From Clonostachys chloroleuca (lineage: Eukaryota > Ascomycota > Sordariomycetes > Hypocreales > Bionectriaceae), in NCBI GenBank assembly GCA_037952775.1, contig JBANAY010000003.1, positions 31,744,001 through 31,808,000 of the forward strand: a stretch of DNA of 64,000 nucleotides, read 5' to 3'. Both the position numbers and the translations under genes were made by a program. Positions 33,343 to 45,517 of the stretch are shown here, in pieces (the stretch's first letter is position 1; every line of letters starts with the position of its first letter). The notes under the pieces were generated by a model. The model was not told the origin of the DNA. It did not search any database and was given only the letters and a program-made list of their open reading frames with translations.

Positions 33343-35129
33343 ATGGCAGATTCTTCCCCCGAACCAGAGACGGAGCAGGATCAGAAGGCTGGGTTCCTGG
33401 CGAAGTTGCGCAAGGTCGCCGACTTCGTGATCAGTCAGTGGCTCACAATCGGCTTTGGGCTGGCGTGCCTGCTGGGACATTTTTTCCTCGTAAGCAATGT
33501 GGCAGATTTTACCCTGAACTTGAAAGCTTCGTTGCGCGCAAGAAACAAATAGCAAAAAAGTCGTACCGTAGCACAGGGGCCATGTATTAATCGGCGGTGG
33601 GCTAATGATTATGTTTTCTGGTCAGATGTTGCTGCCCACGGAGGCGTTATCAGGAGTGAATACAGCATCGTCTACGGCGCCGTGGCATTCATCTTCCTCG
33701 TCAGTGGCCTGTCGCTCCCTTTCAGCAAGCTGCGACAAAATGTCACAAACTGGAGACTTCATATCATAGTCCAGGGCATCAGTTTTGCCGTGATCCCTGC
33801 CATTATGCTTGGTAAATAAGCTGCCTGTTCTCCTTCCTTTTCTCCCACTCGAGAGGGGACACAGAATTCATGCTAACAAGAGAACTATCGTGGATATAGC
33901 GGTCCTCCACATATGTATTGCTGGCGGTTCTTTAGAGAGCGGCACGCCTTCTCTGCCCGTCATCATCGGCATGCTGGTGGTGTCGTGCATCCCCACCACG
34001 ATCGCCTCCAACGTGGTCATGACCCGGGCCTCAGGCGGCGACGACGCGGCCGCCATCGTCTGCGTGGTGTTTGGCAACATCATCGGTTCCTTCCTCTCCC
34101 CCATCCTCATCTACGGGTTCATGCCCACCGGCTCCGTCTTCGATGCGTGGCGGCCGGCCGACCCCAGCACCCTCAGCAACATGTACGCAAACGTGGCACA
34201 ACAGATGGGGCTGAGCGTCCTGCTGCCGCTCATCGTCGGCCAGGTCGTAAGGGCGCTGTGGGAAGAGAAGACGGTCTGGGTTCTGCAGAAGTTCATGCTG
34301 AATAAGATCTCCGGCCTATGTCTCATTCTCCTCGTCTGGTAAGCATGGGCTCCTCTTATTCTACTCCTCTGCACGCAAGAGTTTTGACAGAAGTAAACAG
34401 GACAACCTTCTCTGGAGCCTTCGAAACGGGCGCACTCTACCAACTATCAGCATCCTCTGTCATCTTCAATGTCTTCATAAACGTCGGACTCTACCTCGTC
34501 TTCACGATCATCTGCTTCTACTCTGCTCGCCCGCCCCTGTGGCTTCTCAGGGCCGTCAACCCAATCCTGACCGAATCCAAGCTCACCAGGAGCCTGCCGT
34601 CCTGGGCGAAGCGTATCATTGCGCTAAAGCGCATGTCGAGGGAGCAGACCGTCGCCGTGTGCTTCTGCGGGGCGGCCAAGACGACAAGTCTCGGCATCCC
34701 GCTCGTGACGGCCATGTGGAAGGACTCGGACAACCTGACCCGGGCGTACATCCAGATCCCCGTGTTGCTGTACACGATTGAGCAGGTTAGTTGAACCCGA
34801 GCTTATCGTGTTTCATCAAATTTTCGTATTCGTTGTCTTACATGGGTTCTCACCAGGTGTTCATCGCCCAAATTCTCGTCTTTTTCCTCAAGAGATACGT
34901 AGAAAAGGGCCGCAAGGCAGATCTGGAGGAATCTGAGAGCGTCGACCTTCAAACCACAGAGCAGAGGCGAGAGATTGAGGGTAATAACAACCCTATGCCA
35001 CGATCGGGCCCCGAATCGACCAGTGGGACGGAGGTATCTCCAGACGAAGAAGTAAAAGCTTCCGCGGCTCGTTTAGAAGAGAAAGAAATCGTTACGGATG
35101 ACCAAAAACTAACAGAGGTCAAGAGATGA
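33343..35129 (+). CDS. rch1: RCH1/SLC10A7-type SBF-like membrane transporter (apparent frameshift in exon 1)
   Basis: Ten-helix plasma-membrane protein of the SBF-like family (yeast YMR034C), known to restrain calcium uptake. Exons are 33343-33489, 33626-33811, 33900-34338, 34401-34785 and 34857-35129. Joins give [27 protein letters not shown] and [14 protein letters not shown]. Motifs include [58 protein letters not shown] and [20 protein letters not shown]. The first join fails by one base. As written, exon 1 ends GHFFL in phase 0, but exon 2 needs phase 1 to read [13 protein letters not shown]. One extra T in the T6 run at 33480-33485 gives FFPHVAAHGG, matching the family pattern, and a 476-residue product. 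The C-terminus is hydrophilic. Confidence 0.9.
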
Positions 35130-35400
35130 GCCGCAGGGTTGTACAACGTACGCTACACTGTGTTGGAGTTTTGGAAATCGGAGCAAGAAGCAGAGAATGT
35201 AACCTTGGGGGTATAGGTATAGATAGATACGGGGAGAAGTATAGCCAAACTTCATTTGATACCCAGTCTTGGGGCAAGAGCAAAGTACATTGATTTCCCT
35301 TTCATCATAGCATCACAACTTAAACCATACACTAATCTCTGTTACAGTCCATCTCTCTTTATTGACCCTTTCATTGTCGTCACGTAAAAATGTGCATTGC

Positions 35401-36910
35401 TCAGTCCTTCCGGATCAGGCTATCAAAGAGAGGCTTAAGGCTCTTTGCGCTCTTCTTTGGGTACCGCGTCTGTCCGTTCTCGTAATCTACGTAAGTGACA
35501 CCAAACCGTGTCTCATATCCCTCAGCCCACTCAAAGTTGTCCAGGAGAGACCAGGCAAAGTAGCCGCGGACGTTGACGCCATCCAGAGCCGAAGCGGTGG
35601 CCATTGCCTTGACGTAGTCATCGAAGTACTGCACACGGAAGTCATCCTCGAGAATCTGCTCCTTTGGAAGATCGTTCTCCCCCTTGATGCTAGTTCCGTT
35701 CTCAGTCACGAAGATCTTGGGGTAGTTGTATCGCTTGCTGAGCCAAACGAGCAGGTCGCGGAAGCCGGGAGCACAGGGGCGCAGCCATGTGGACTGGGTC
35801 TCCTTGCCGATGCAGTCACCCCTCTTGTTGTAGAACAGGGCCTCCAGGTGCCCCATGTGGTCGTCTGGCTCGGGCTCTCCAGTGCGGTGCTTGATGTAGT
35901 TGGCACAGTAATGGTTCATTCCGTAAAAGTCGTTTGAGCCTTGGACAAGTGCCTTCTCCTCTGGAGTGAATGTGGGCAGACGGTCGCCGAGTTGTTTGCG
36001 CATCGAAGCAGGGTACTCGCCAAAGTAGACTGGGTCGCCAAACCAGCAGATGGAGAACTCAATCTTGCGGTCGCAGGCAGCCACATCTTCAGGGTCAGTG
36101 GCATCCCAGGGGAAGACTGCGTCGCCGTTGAGAACAATTCCAATCTCTCCACCATTGGTCGGCTTGAATTCCTCACGGTAGACCTTGACGGCACGACCGT
36201 GTGCCACCAGCAAGTTGTGGCCGGCAATCCAGGGTTCAGTAGTGCTATCACCCTCGGGGTTCTTCTCGCGGTTCGAACCACGCCCGGGGGCAAACTGGCC
36301 GGACCAATAACCGTGGATAGAAGTGCACCACGGCTCGTTGAAGGTGACCCAGTGCTTGACCTTGGGGAAAGCCTTGAAGCACACGCGGGCGAAATGCTCA
36401 AAGTCCAGGGGAAACTCAGTACGGTTCAGGACGCCGCCGTATCGCTTCTCGAGCCCATCAGGAACATCCCAATGTGACAGAGTGAGGAAGGGCGTGATGC
36501 CGTTGGCAAGCAGGTCATCGATGAACTTGGCGTAGTGATCGATACCAGCCTGGTTGATGGGGTCGCCACGACCACCAACGGGGATTATGCGAGTCCAGGA
36601 GAGCGAGAAGCGATAGGCAGTTGCGCCGACAGACTTAAGCAAGGCAATGTCCTCGGCAGTCCGGTTATAGGAGTCACAGGCTACATCACCCGAGACCCCG
36701 CCAGCAATTTTGCCAGGGAGCTTGCAGAAGGTGTCCCAAACACTCGGGCCACGACCATCCTTGTCAACTGCACCCTCAATTTGATATCTGACCAAGCAAC
36801 AGTTAGATAAATGCAACCAACAGCGAAGATATACACGTCAAAGACGGGATCGGTTTCACATACGAGGCTGTAGCAAATCCCCATTGAAAGTCGCTTGGCA
36901 GTGCAGCCAT
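35401..36910 (-). CDS. GH1 family beta-glucosidase, intracellular
   Basis: Retaining beta-glucosidase of glycoside hydrolase family 1 (477 residues), hydrolysing cellobiose and aryl-beta-glucosides. Exon 1 is 36864-36910 and exon 2 is 35401-36787. The 76-bp intron has donor GTATGT and joins MAALPSDFQWGFATAS to YQIEGAVDKDGRGPS, the conserved GH1 start. The acid/base glutamate lies in TFNEPWC (about residue 167) and the nucleophile in FVTENGT (about residue 377). LSHWDVPDGLEKRYGG, NHYCANYIKHR and FAWSLLDNFEWAEGYE also fit. There is no signal peptide, so the enzyme should be cytosolic, as in Trichoderma-type BGL2 enzymes. The 3' end faces RCH1 with a 271-bp gap. The frame is intact. Confidence 0.96.
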
Positions 36911-38405
36911 GGTTGGTGTGATTTCAATGTATCTATGAAAGAGGGAGACACTTGGGCTAATAGATAGCCCACTACTCTATCAGTCGTCTTTGGTAGACGA
37001 CCTTTATGGCGTTACAGTTTCGCTGTCTGTGTCGGACAGAGAGGGGACAATCGTATGAAGAGGTAGGTAAAGTGAAGACTTCCATCTGGAGCTCAACCAC
37101 CGGGGAGTCCATGTTTTATAGCATGGAATGGCCCTGGCAAAGGGTCCCGTGTCCACGAGCCAAGTGACTGGCATCGGACCGTGGCGACCGAAAGCGACGT
37201 GGTCGTTAGCTGAGGGACTGAGACCACGATGAGGAGAAGGCTCCCAAGAGGAGTGGAGAGAGAAGGAGGGACAGTAGAGGGTTTGTGGGGGTTTCGCTTG
37301 TGCAGCCCAGTCTCGGGGGTCCGTTGCCCAACAGAGCTTAGGGTAGCCCGGCGCGGCAGGGGAGGAGGTAGGGAGGGAAGGGGCAGCCGGGTAGGGGTCG
37401 CATGCAGGCCTGCAGCCATTCCGTCACATAAAGTAGGTACCTGGCTGGAGCAGTTCCGAAACCTCGAGCGCTGCTGGGGAAACGGCTGCGAGTGACTGGA
37501 GGGATAAGTTGTTCCCGCCGGCCAGGCTGCAGACAGGTGGCCGTCTAAGTGAGGATTGACCTGATTGCAGGGTCTCTCCTGTAGCTCTCCTCAGCCTCTG
37601 GAGCAACGACTCGACGCTTCGGTTCCGTGGGAACTTGGCCGAAACGACACGCCGGCCCGTCTCTCCGGCCAGAGACCCCACACCTATCCAGAGTCACAGT
37701 GTAGCCAATGTCATCAACTGCTAATAATATCATATAATATTGCCTTGCTTGCCTACCTAGGTATTACTTGAGAACAATCACATAATTCTCCCGGCCTCGA
37801 GACCAATTGGCACGGCCAGCACAGGATACACCGTCGTGTCCTCTTCTCACGGCCAACCTACCAACAGCAATGCCAAGCGCCAGCTAGCAGAAGCTAACTT
37901 ATGATGTATGACCCGTGGAGGAAGGTCTATTCAAGGGAAAACACCGTTCAGCTCAAGTTCCGTCCCGAGAACCCCGAGGTCCAAAGCAACGAGTATTCAC
38001 TGCTCACGGTAATGAGCCAAATGGTCGCTGGCACTCTGTTGTTTTGTCCGTTGCTTTTGCAGTGGGAGTTGGAACTGGATGATTCGCATCGGAGCACCAC
38101 AATAGCAAACAATCCGATATATATTAACTGTAAAACATTGATGCTATAGCATTAGATGAACCCTATCCGAGCTTCTGCTACTGATCCTAACTCTAGAAAT
38201 CACTCCTCCTGCGTTTTGTGTTGCTAGCCACGGGCTTATTCTCCGAACCTCGGCCTTCACCATCCAGATGCATCGCAACTCATGCTCAACTCCGAGCACG
38301 CCCGCCCGCAAACTTCTGAACCATCACCACCTTCCCTTTTTGCCAAGATATTAAAAGAAAAGAAAGAAAAGATCATATACGAAATCGCACCCCCAAACAA
38401 GTTCA
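36911..38405. promoter_or_regulatory. Upstream region of the GH1 gene
   Basis: 1.5 kb between the GH1 start and the 3' end of the GFA-type gene, both transcribed leftward. The GH1 promoter should lie in 36911-37700. GTGGGG at about 37281 fits the SYGGRG consensus for CreA-type carbon repressors, but such a short match is weak. No gene recognised. Confidence 0.4.
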
Positions 38406-39290
38406 TTATTTCAGATTGCTTGCCGCATCTGTGCCCTCGCGCTTCCGCTTCCCGCCAGCCGCGGGAGCTGTGTCCACATCCATTTCCTGCCCTTCGTTGG
38501 CATCTTCGTCATCGCCATCAAACTCCACAATCTCCCACTCTACCCTCACTCTGCCATCCCCAGAGCTCCGGATGCCCTGGGTCCGCCTCATTCTCCCCAG
38601 GCGAGTCCCTTCGACCAGCCCATCAAACCAGGGAACGCCGTATGACTCTCGCATGGCCAATCTAAGACCGGGGCTTGCGGGCCCCTCTTCGCCCTCTCCC
38701 CCTGCGCCTCTTGCTCGCTGTCCGACCTGTCGTCTGGGAGCAGGCCCATGTCCTCGAGATCCCGTAGGTCGTCTTGCAGGAGGCTCCCGAGGGTGAGATT
38801 GATATACGAGGCTTCGCTAATGGGATTCTCGCACCAATAGGAGAGGGGCGTGCCGCAGAAGCCGCAGAAATGTCGCATCGATGAGCCCTGGTTGGGAGGC
38901 GTGTAGACTCTTCGGATCATCGCGTGGGTCTCGTCGGGGAACTGGGCGAAGGTCGTGCTGTGGTACCACGAGAGAGGCACGCGCAGGTAGGCGGCCAACG
39001 GAGTGCCTAGGGGGACCTCTGCGAAATAATGTTAGCCATGAGTTTGTAATTGACAAGAAGAGGAAGACCGAGGATCCCGTTGACTACCACTTGGGGCGAA
39101 TCGGCTTACGATGGACGCGGTCGGTGTTGAAGAGGACCTGTGCTTGGTGAATGCCATCGGTTGGCAAAGTAACGATGAATCGGTTTCTCCCACAGCTACA
39201 GCTCCCTCGTATTGGCCGAAGGAGCACATCGGCGCCTGGGGAAGCGCTTGTCGCAAGGGCCACGGCGGGCCGTCCTGGCAGCTCACTCAT
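38406..39290 (-). CDS. GFA/CENP-V (glutathione-dependent formaldehyde-activating type) protein, apparent frameshift
   Basis: Zinc-binding GFA-fold protein of about 264 residues; members bind glutathione adducts but most fungal ones have no proven substrate. Exon 1 is 39110-39290 with RGSCSCGRNRFIV, the first zinc-ligand group. The 91-bp intron 39019-39109 (GTAAGC donor, TTCGCAG acceptor) joins DRVH-QVPLGTPLAAYL. Exon 2 has YHSTTFAQFPDETHAMIRR and the second group FCGFCGTPLSYWC. The frame then changes between DRSDSEQEAQG and SPGLRLAMRESYGVPWF, with no room for an intron. One extra base in the C5 run at 38698-38702 (G5 on the coding strand) repairs it. The C-terminal part (VPWFDGLVEGTRLGRMRRTQG, VRVEWEIVEFDGDD) is conserved in the family, so it is not random downstream sequence. 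Confidence 0.88.
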
Positions 39291-40383
39291 ATTCTGACCC
39301 GAGCAAGATAGATGTTTGGTTATGGTGAATAAGGATGTGAGTTTCTCGAGGGGCGCAGGGAGGAATTGGGCCTCGATGAGATGTCCTCAAACGTAGCAAT
39401 GGCATGGAGTTTATTCTCTAGGAAAAGAAGACGAGGGAGCATGGCCAGCTGGTGGGATGGAATGACCCCACCGAAGTGGCCCCTTTGGTGACGTAAAGGC
39501 TCCCAACTTAGCTGCTGCCAGAGCACAGTGACAGCAGCGTCAGTGGAGTGCCCACCTAAACCTTGCAGCGAACCTTCTACAGCCGTCGCGAAGATTTAGT
39601 GCCCGCGGCCGAACGCCATGCAGCCGACCCGATTGATGGGTAGACAAATTGATGGCTGCGTTTCGAGCAAATTGGGTAGCATTGCTTGTATCATGCGGAA
39701 ATAGCATCCAATGGCGATGAACAGACAACTTTCATCCTTGTCTTCGATTTCGTTTGATTCTACCAACTTTTGTTTGATGGGGTCACTTGCATAATGATCA
39801 GGTCATACTATAGCTCCCTCTCCACAAGCAGCCAAGTGGGTGACATTGAAAATTGAGACACCCAAACAATAAGCTGCTTAATCTCGAGACTGCAATCGGT
39901 ATTATCAAATTATTGAGTACTAATAATATATACTTGAGAGATAATACGGTATATATTAATACTTTATTTTATTTGATACTACTGAATTCCTTGATTTATC
40001 TTGGAAAGTAGAACCACTCTTCCATTGAGTGTCTCATTTCTCCTAACACCCACTTGGCAGCGACCAGTAATCCCAGCACAAGCCCTATTACCCGAGTCTT
40101 GATAGCTGGCTACCCGGGAGCGGGACAGCCAGAGGAATTCTACTGATCTTTCACAACTCAATCCATACTTTGGTTGACTCTGAAATACATATACAACCCC
40201 AGTATTTGGTGGAAATTATCAAATTGAGACTCGGGGGTTGTGGCTTGTGTATGCCTTTTTAGAAATGGTAGCTGAAGTTATTCATTGCTCTCCGTTAGTG
40301 GAGAATGAATGAATATATATGAGGTGCCTAGGCATTGAGTCAGCTGTTCAACTTCGAACCAAACAAACCAACTCGCACGAAAC
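39291..40383. promoter_or_regulatory. Divergent promoter region between GFA gene and aldo-keto reductase
   Basis: 1.09 kb between two divergent starts. A strongly AT-rich patch sits at about 39895-39985. No coding sequence or RNA gene seen. The two genes may share control elements, but no motif proves it. Confidence 0.45.
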
Positions 40384-41324
40384 ATGGCGACTGAAAGAAC
40401 ACAAATTCTGCGAAAGACCCTCCTTATTGGAAATGCAGGCCTCCGCATACCGATTCTGGGATTTGGAGTTTACAAAATCCCCCCAGACGCGTGCAAGGCT
40501 GCATGCCTCAGCGCTTTGCGGCATGGCTACCGCCACATCGACTGTGCACAGCTTTACAAATCCGAGGCCGAAGTCGCTGCTGCCGTTGCAGAATCACATG
40601 TTCCCCGGGAAGAAGTGTTCTTGACAACCAAGATCAAGCAGTGGCGCGGGGGCGCCGATGAGCTTCGCCAAAGTCTTCTCAAGAGCATTGAAGCTTTGGG
40701 AGGAGGCCGAGATGGATATGTGGATCTCTTTCTGATTCATACCCCAAGGTTCCGCAACGGATCTGTAAAAGAGGTGTGGCTTGCTCTGGAGAAGTTCTAT
40801 GCTGAAGGTAGAGTCAAGGCCATTGGGGTCAGCAACTTTGGCATTGACCACCTTGAGGAGCTGAAGGAATATGCAAGCATATGGCCTCCGCACGTCAATC
40901 AAATTGAGGTAGGTGCCGGCTTGTGACTTTACGGCATCTCAAAAAACTATGCTTTCTATGAGTTTATAAATCAAAACTGACCTGCTCGCAGCTACACCCT
41001 TGGTGCCAGCAACGGGAGTTGGTCAAATACTGCCGAGATAACAACATTATAATTCAAGCATACAGCCCTCTGGCAACTGGAGCAAGACTCAGCGACCCAA
41101 ACCTGAAACTCATCGCGACCAAGAACGGGAAATCATCAGCGCAGGTTCTCATTCGATACAGCCTACAGAAAGGCTGGATCCCGCTCCCCAAAAGTGAGGA
41201 CCCAGAGAGAATTCGAGAGAACGCTCAGGTGTTTAGTTTTGAGCTTGATGATACAGACATGTCCGTTCTAGATGGGATAGACGAAGGAAAGCTTGGAGCA
41301 CGATTTCCTGCTAATGTGACGTAG
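40384..41324 (+). CDS. Aldo-keto reductase
   Basis: NADPH-dependent carbonyl reductase of the AKR superfamily (285 residues). Exons 40384-40908 and 40992-41324 are separated by an 83-bp intron (GTAGGT donor, CTCGCAG acceptor) that joins VNQIE to LHPWCQQRELV in phase 0. The catalytic tetrad is visible: D53 and Y58 in HIDCAQLYKSE, K83 in LTTKIKQ and H119 in LFLIHTP. Barrel and cofactor motifs are IPILGFGVYKI, VKAIGVSNFGIDHLEEL, AYSPLATG and IPLPKSEDPERI. Length is slightly short of the usual 310-325 but all catalytic residues are present. No signal peptide; cytosolic. Substrate cannot be inferred. It starts divergently from the GFA gene and converges on the acyl-CoA ligase with 114 bp between stops. 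Confidence 0.95.
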
Positions 41325-41438
41325 TATTATGACTTCTAATATGGCTCTCTGGGCATTCATGTGAACTCATGGCCTCTCCCGGGGCTCTCTCCTACTCTTT
41401 CGGATCATACGTTCCGGTATCCCAACGATTTAAACCCA

Positions 41439-43478
41439 CTACTCGCCTTTCGCAGCAGCCATGGCCCGCAATTTCTTCTTCTCAATCTTGCCGGTACTTG
41501 TCTTTGGGAGCTCATCAATAATCTCCACCTCCCTCGGCACCATGAACCGGCTGATTCGACCGTTATTCCTGGCCCAGGCAATCACGTCCTCCCCCTTGAG
41601 CGTCTTCCCCTGCTTCACCGTGACATACGCCTTTGGGCTCTCGCCCCAACGCTCGTCGGGCACTGACACCACGCCGGCCTCAAGGATGTCCTCGTGCTCA
41701 ACCAGTAGAGACTCTAGCGCAACCGAGGAGATGTTCTCGCCACCGGAGATGATGATATCCTTTGACCGATCAAAGATCTGAATGCTCCCGTCGGGGTGCC
41801 ACACGGCCAGGTCTCCAGAATGCAGAACCCCACCCGCGAAGAGCTTCCTGGTCGCCTCCTCGTCCTTGAAGTACCCCTTGGCACAACTGTTTCCAGCGAA
41901 GACGATCTCCCCGACTTCGAAGCCGTTCTTGGCAACGTTGATGAGGACACCCTCGGGCTGATCGGGCTTGATAACGCAAACGGGCAGACTGGAAATGAAC
42001 CCGTGACCCTGCCTTGCCATCTTGGCGTATTTCTCTTGGTCCGGCAGCTCCTCCCACTCTGGCATGGGGTACGATTTAGTGACAGGGCCATATGTTTCTA
42101 AATATGACATTGGTCAGTGGGCAAAATGGAAGAGGAGAACCGAAGAGTTAAAATTTTCTCGGTAGTGGTGCACATACCGGTCATTCCATATACATGTATG
42201 GGATGAAGATTCAGTTTCGTCTTTAACGGAAATCAGTGTCAGTATGCCCATCTGCCCTGGTGCGTTGCAATGGGGGAAAGCGGTGGATGTCATACCATCT
42301 GTTCAAAGAGATATCCACTGGGCGGGCTTGCGGCAACGGTGACATGGACCTTTTGAGGGAGTCTTTCTGCGTCCTCGCTGGCTACTAGAAGAGTGTTGAC
42401 GGTCGGTGCAGCATTGAAATGAGTGATCTTCTCTTCTTTCAGTAACTTCCAGATCAAAGGATAGTTGATCTTTCTGAGGCAGACGTGGATACCACGCACT
42501 GCCACGACCGCCCATGGATAGGTCCATCCGATAGCGTGGAACCTGTTGCATCACGATCTACATCAGCCAAAGTTCAAACAGGCTTTCTTTTGCCCCGTTG
42601 TTTCCTCATCCGAGAAACTCCAGGTGGCGGTACTCACATTGGTAATGTCCACAGATATCTGCAGCGACCCTGATTTAGGTTGGACTCGACGACATTCGCT
42701 AGGGAGGCTAGATAGGCCCCTCTGTGAGTGTACACAACGCCCTTCGGCCGCGAAGTGGTCCCGGATGTGAAGGGGATCGCAATCATGTCATCTTCATCGT
42801 CCTTCTTGGAGTGCAGCCCCTCCCAGCCAGCAGAGCCATTCTCAGCATCATACTGCAGGCCTTCCAGAACAGCCTGGTCGTACGGACCACTGGAGGGTCC
42901 CTCTTTGACGTCGGTGTCCAGATCAACGATCACGGGCACGTTGCTTTTCTTCCTCCGGAACGCGCTCAAGAGATGCGCAAACTCATCATCGGCGATGATG
43001 CAGTCCACCTCGGCGAACTCAAAGATGTAAGATATCTCATCCTCTGACAACCTATAGTTTGCCGGCACTATGGTTCCTGCTGCGGCTACAATGCCAAAGA
43101 TGGCCTAAGAGCAGGATATTAACGAACGCGCAGAAAGAATTTAGACCTACAAAGGCCAAGGGGGTTACACACCTCGAGGAAGGCTGGTGTGTTGGGTGCC
43201 AGGACGCCGACGCGCTTCAGACCCTTCTCCTTGAGATAGTAGGCGAGGCCGCGGGCGCGGTCGGCGAATTCCTGGTAGGTGCGACGGATGGGGACGCCGT
43301 TGGCTGTGACGTGGACGATGGCCTCTCCCTGGGGCTCAATGGCGATGGCGCGCTCGAGGAAGAAGGTGGGAGACAGGTGGTGGATGTGAGGCGGCGTCGC
43401 CGTTTGGCTGCTTTTGCTGCCGCCCTCACCGGTGAGATGGTTGAGGATGGAGCGCAGCCGCGACGGGGGCCCAGACAT
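41439..43478 (-). CDS. AMP-dependent acyl-CoA ligase (ANL superfamily)
   Basis: Adenylate-forming ligase (573 residues) that activates a carboxylic acid to acyl-AMP and then acyl-CoA. Five exons: 43173-43478, 42638-43104, 42296-42542, 42178-42220 and 41439-42097; one is only 43 nt. Introns of 68, 95, 75 and 80 bp join AFLE-AIFGIVAAAG, TLPM-FHAIGWTYP, FEQM-TKLNLHPI and VYGMT-ETYGPVTK. Core motifs are the P-loop PFTSGTTSRPKGVVYTHRG, VYGMTETYGP, SGDLAVWHPDGSIQIFDRSK and the C-terminal catalytic lysine region LPKTSTGKIEKKKLR. The sequence resembles medium-chain or plant AAE-type ligases. It ends AAAKGE, so there is no PTS1 peroxisomal signal. The acid used is unknown. Reading frame intact. Confidence 0.93.
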
Positions 43479-45517
43479 GGTGGCGCAAACGGACGAAGCA
43501 GATTATGTGTGTTTTTGAACGAGAAGTGACAGGGCTTGGCTTGGACGTGGAATCAAGACGATGACTACCAGATACTACGCTGAACCGATGATATGTATAT
43601 TACGACGACGGGGGCTGATGCTTGGGGATGGGGCGGGTAAAGCGGTTCAAGCTCGGCATCGCTTAGTACTTATCCACGGTATACCATCGGCTCAGCAACG
43701 GCATTCTGCGTCAAGGGCGCCCGGGAGCTGATCCCAGTCATGTCTTGTTCCAATGAAGACCAATCAATTATCTTGCTACCCCGCATGGCTTTCACGTCAG
43801 GGATGTATCTACCTAGGTATCGCTGCTAATCAATTCCTAGTAGCGTCTCTGAGATCTCTGAGACGCAAACGGAGTGATACATGCATAGCCTAATGCCTAC
43901 CCAGCCTGTTGCTTAGTCCATCCAAATCCTATCCCTCATTGCTCTTCGTACCATTTAAGCGTATGCTATTTAGACTACCCCAAAGATTCGCGGATGGTGC
44001 AGGACATCTACGTCCGTGTTTATAGTAGTCTGACTACCTGTAGTACCTGGTTGATGACTACCCCCGTGGGGTAAGATGTGGGGTAACAGGGGCTGGGGAT
44101 TCATCGAAGTGTTAACTTACAATAACCAACACAATGATATGAAAAACTCAAGTTTATATGGAGTATTGTCATAAAGCTTTTGGAACCTCCCCCTTTGACC
44201 TTCACTGAATGTCTACAAGTCGTCGTGTATGGTCACTCCTGGAATGATCACTGGAGGGGAAGAGCCCACAGCAACTCCACGCTGTATGAGACTAAACTGT
44301 GCCACCGATACATCTTCACGGTCGGATCCTTGACTGCCAGTTTGCAATTCTCATAAGAGACAAAGTTTCCAGTTGCGATATCCAGGGCCGGAACCGTGTG
44401 ACACATGAGATCTCGAATTCTCATCACAAACTCGTCTTCTCCTGATATCAAACTTTGTTTGAATTCAAGGCCCCACGCTCTACCGATTGAGTTGACAGGG
44501 TGTTGATGATTGCGAGCCTCTAAATACACAATGTATAACCTACAATTTCTCAGAATGGTATGGTGTGGATATGAATACTCTATACTACAACAACAGATAT
44601 AATTGTAGATTACTAGACTCCATAGAAGAGTGGTAAAATGATGTAGAATATACTGTCATTATTTTGAATCAGTTTTATCTAATTCCTATAGGCCGCGATG
44701 TTGGTGCGCTGGCAACTGCGTCGCGACGTCGTGGTTGTCTGATGATTTGTTTCACGGCTGCCCGTAGCCACACCCAGCCGCATCGCTGGAAAAATACAAT
44801 ATTCCCGCTCGGAAACTATTTTGTTGCTCACTTCATCGGCCAAGTCGTTTATCTCGCAGGCAGGCATCATTTGACCAGTTTTATTCTTATTGCCTAGATA
44901 TGCTGCGTACGCTTAAGGGCGAGTCCGAGTCTCACGAAATTCCCCGGATTCTATGAACAAAACCCAGCTTGACATGCGAGTTGGAGAATGAAGGCTCTGA
45001 TTTCGTGATTAATTAACTTCTGACTGGTGAGGTAGCTTTCAGAGCCTACTTGATAATGAAATCATGCATTTTGAAAGCCTGCAAAGAAAAGCAACAGAAC
45101 GCAAAACGGATGTAGAGAAAAACAAAAAGGACATGCAGGTAGGATGCTCAAGATTAGTCCGGACGCGCAACTCATTAGTGAATTAATCAGAGAGAATATG
45201 GTTGGTTGACTCCCAGGGCGAGATGATGTAGAACACAAGCCTGGATAAAAAAACACATGATTTCGATGAATGGAGAGGCTTTGCTTCCGGCGTAATAGTC
45301 GTCGGGATGCTGATCTAAGGAGCCAATCTGTAATTACTAACGTACTTTTGGCACCGTTTCAATGCCGTCTCGCGGCAACTCTCACAAATCGACTTATGTA
45401 CTTATTTACTATTAGTTCTACGTCATTCAAGCTTTGCCGGGCTCGATTATAAGCTATCAAACACATTTAAAGAATATAATTGCCGAATGTTAGACAATAG
45501 ATAGGCTACCACGGGTA
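43479..45517. other. Gene-poor region upstream of the acyl-CoA ligase
   Basis: 2 kb that starts with the ligase promoter. AT-rich patches lie near 44140 and 44530-44690. A possible decayed coding fragment on the minus strand (44248-44529) is listed separately. Otherwise nothing recognised. Confidence 0.45.
44248..44529 (-). pseudogene. Possible decayed coding fragment, family unknown
   Basis: A 93-codon open frame with a balanced, protein-like composition (IGRAWGLEFKQSLISGEDEF, VSYENCKLAVKDPTVKMYRW). It has no ATG start and is preceded by AG at an acceptor-like TTGTAG, so it could be the last exon of a lost gene. No upstream exon could be joined. I do not recognise the family, and it could be chance. 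Confidence 0.25.

Noticed and set aside
36260..36290. GGTTCGAACC palindrome as a tRNA B box
   Set aside because: It lies in the GH1 coding sequence and encodes the conserved frame; no tRNA arms pair around it.
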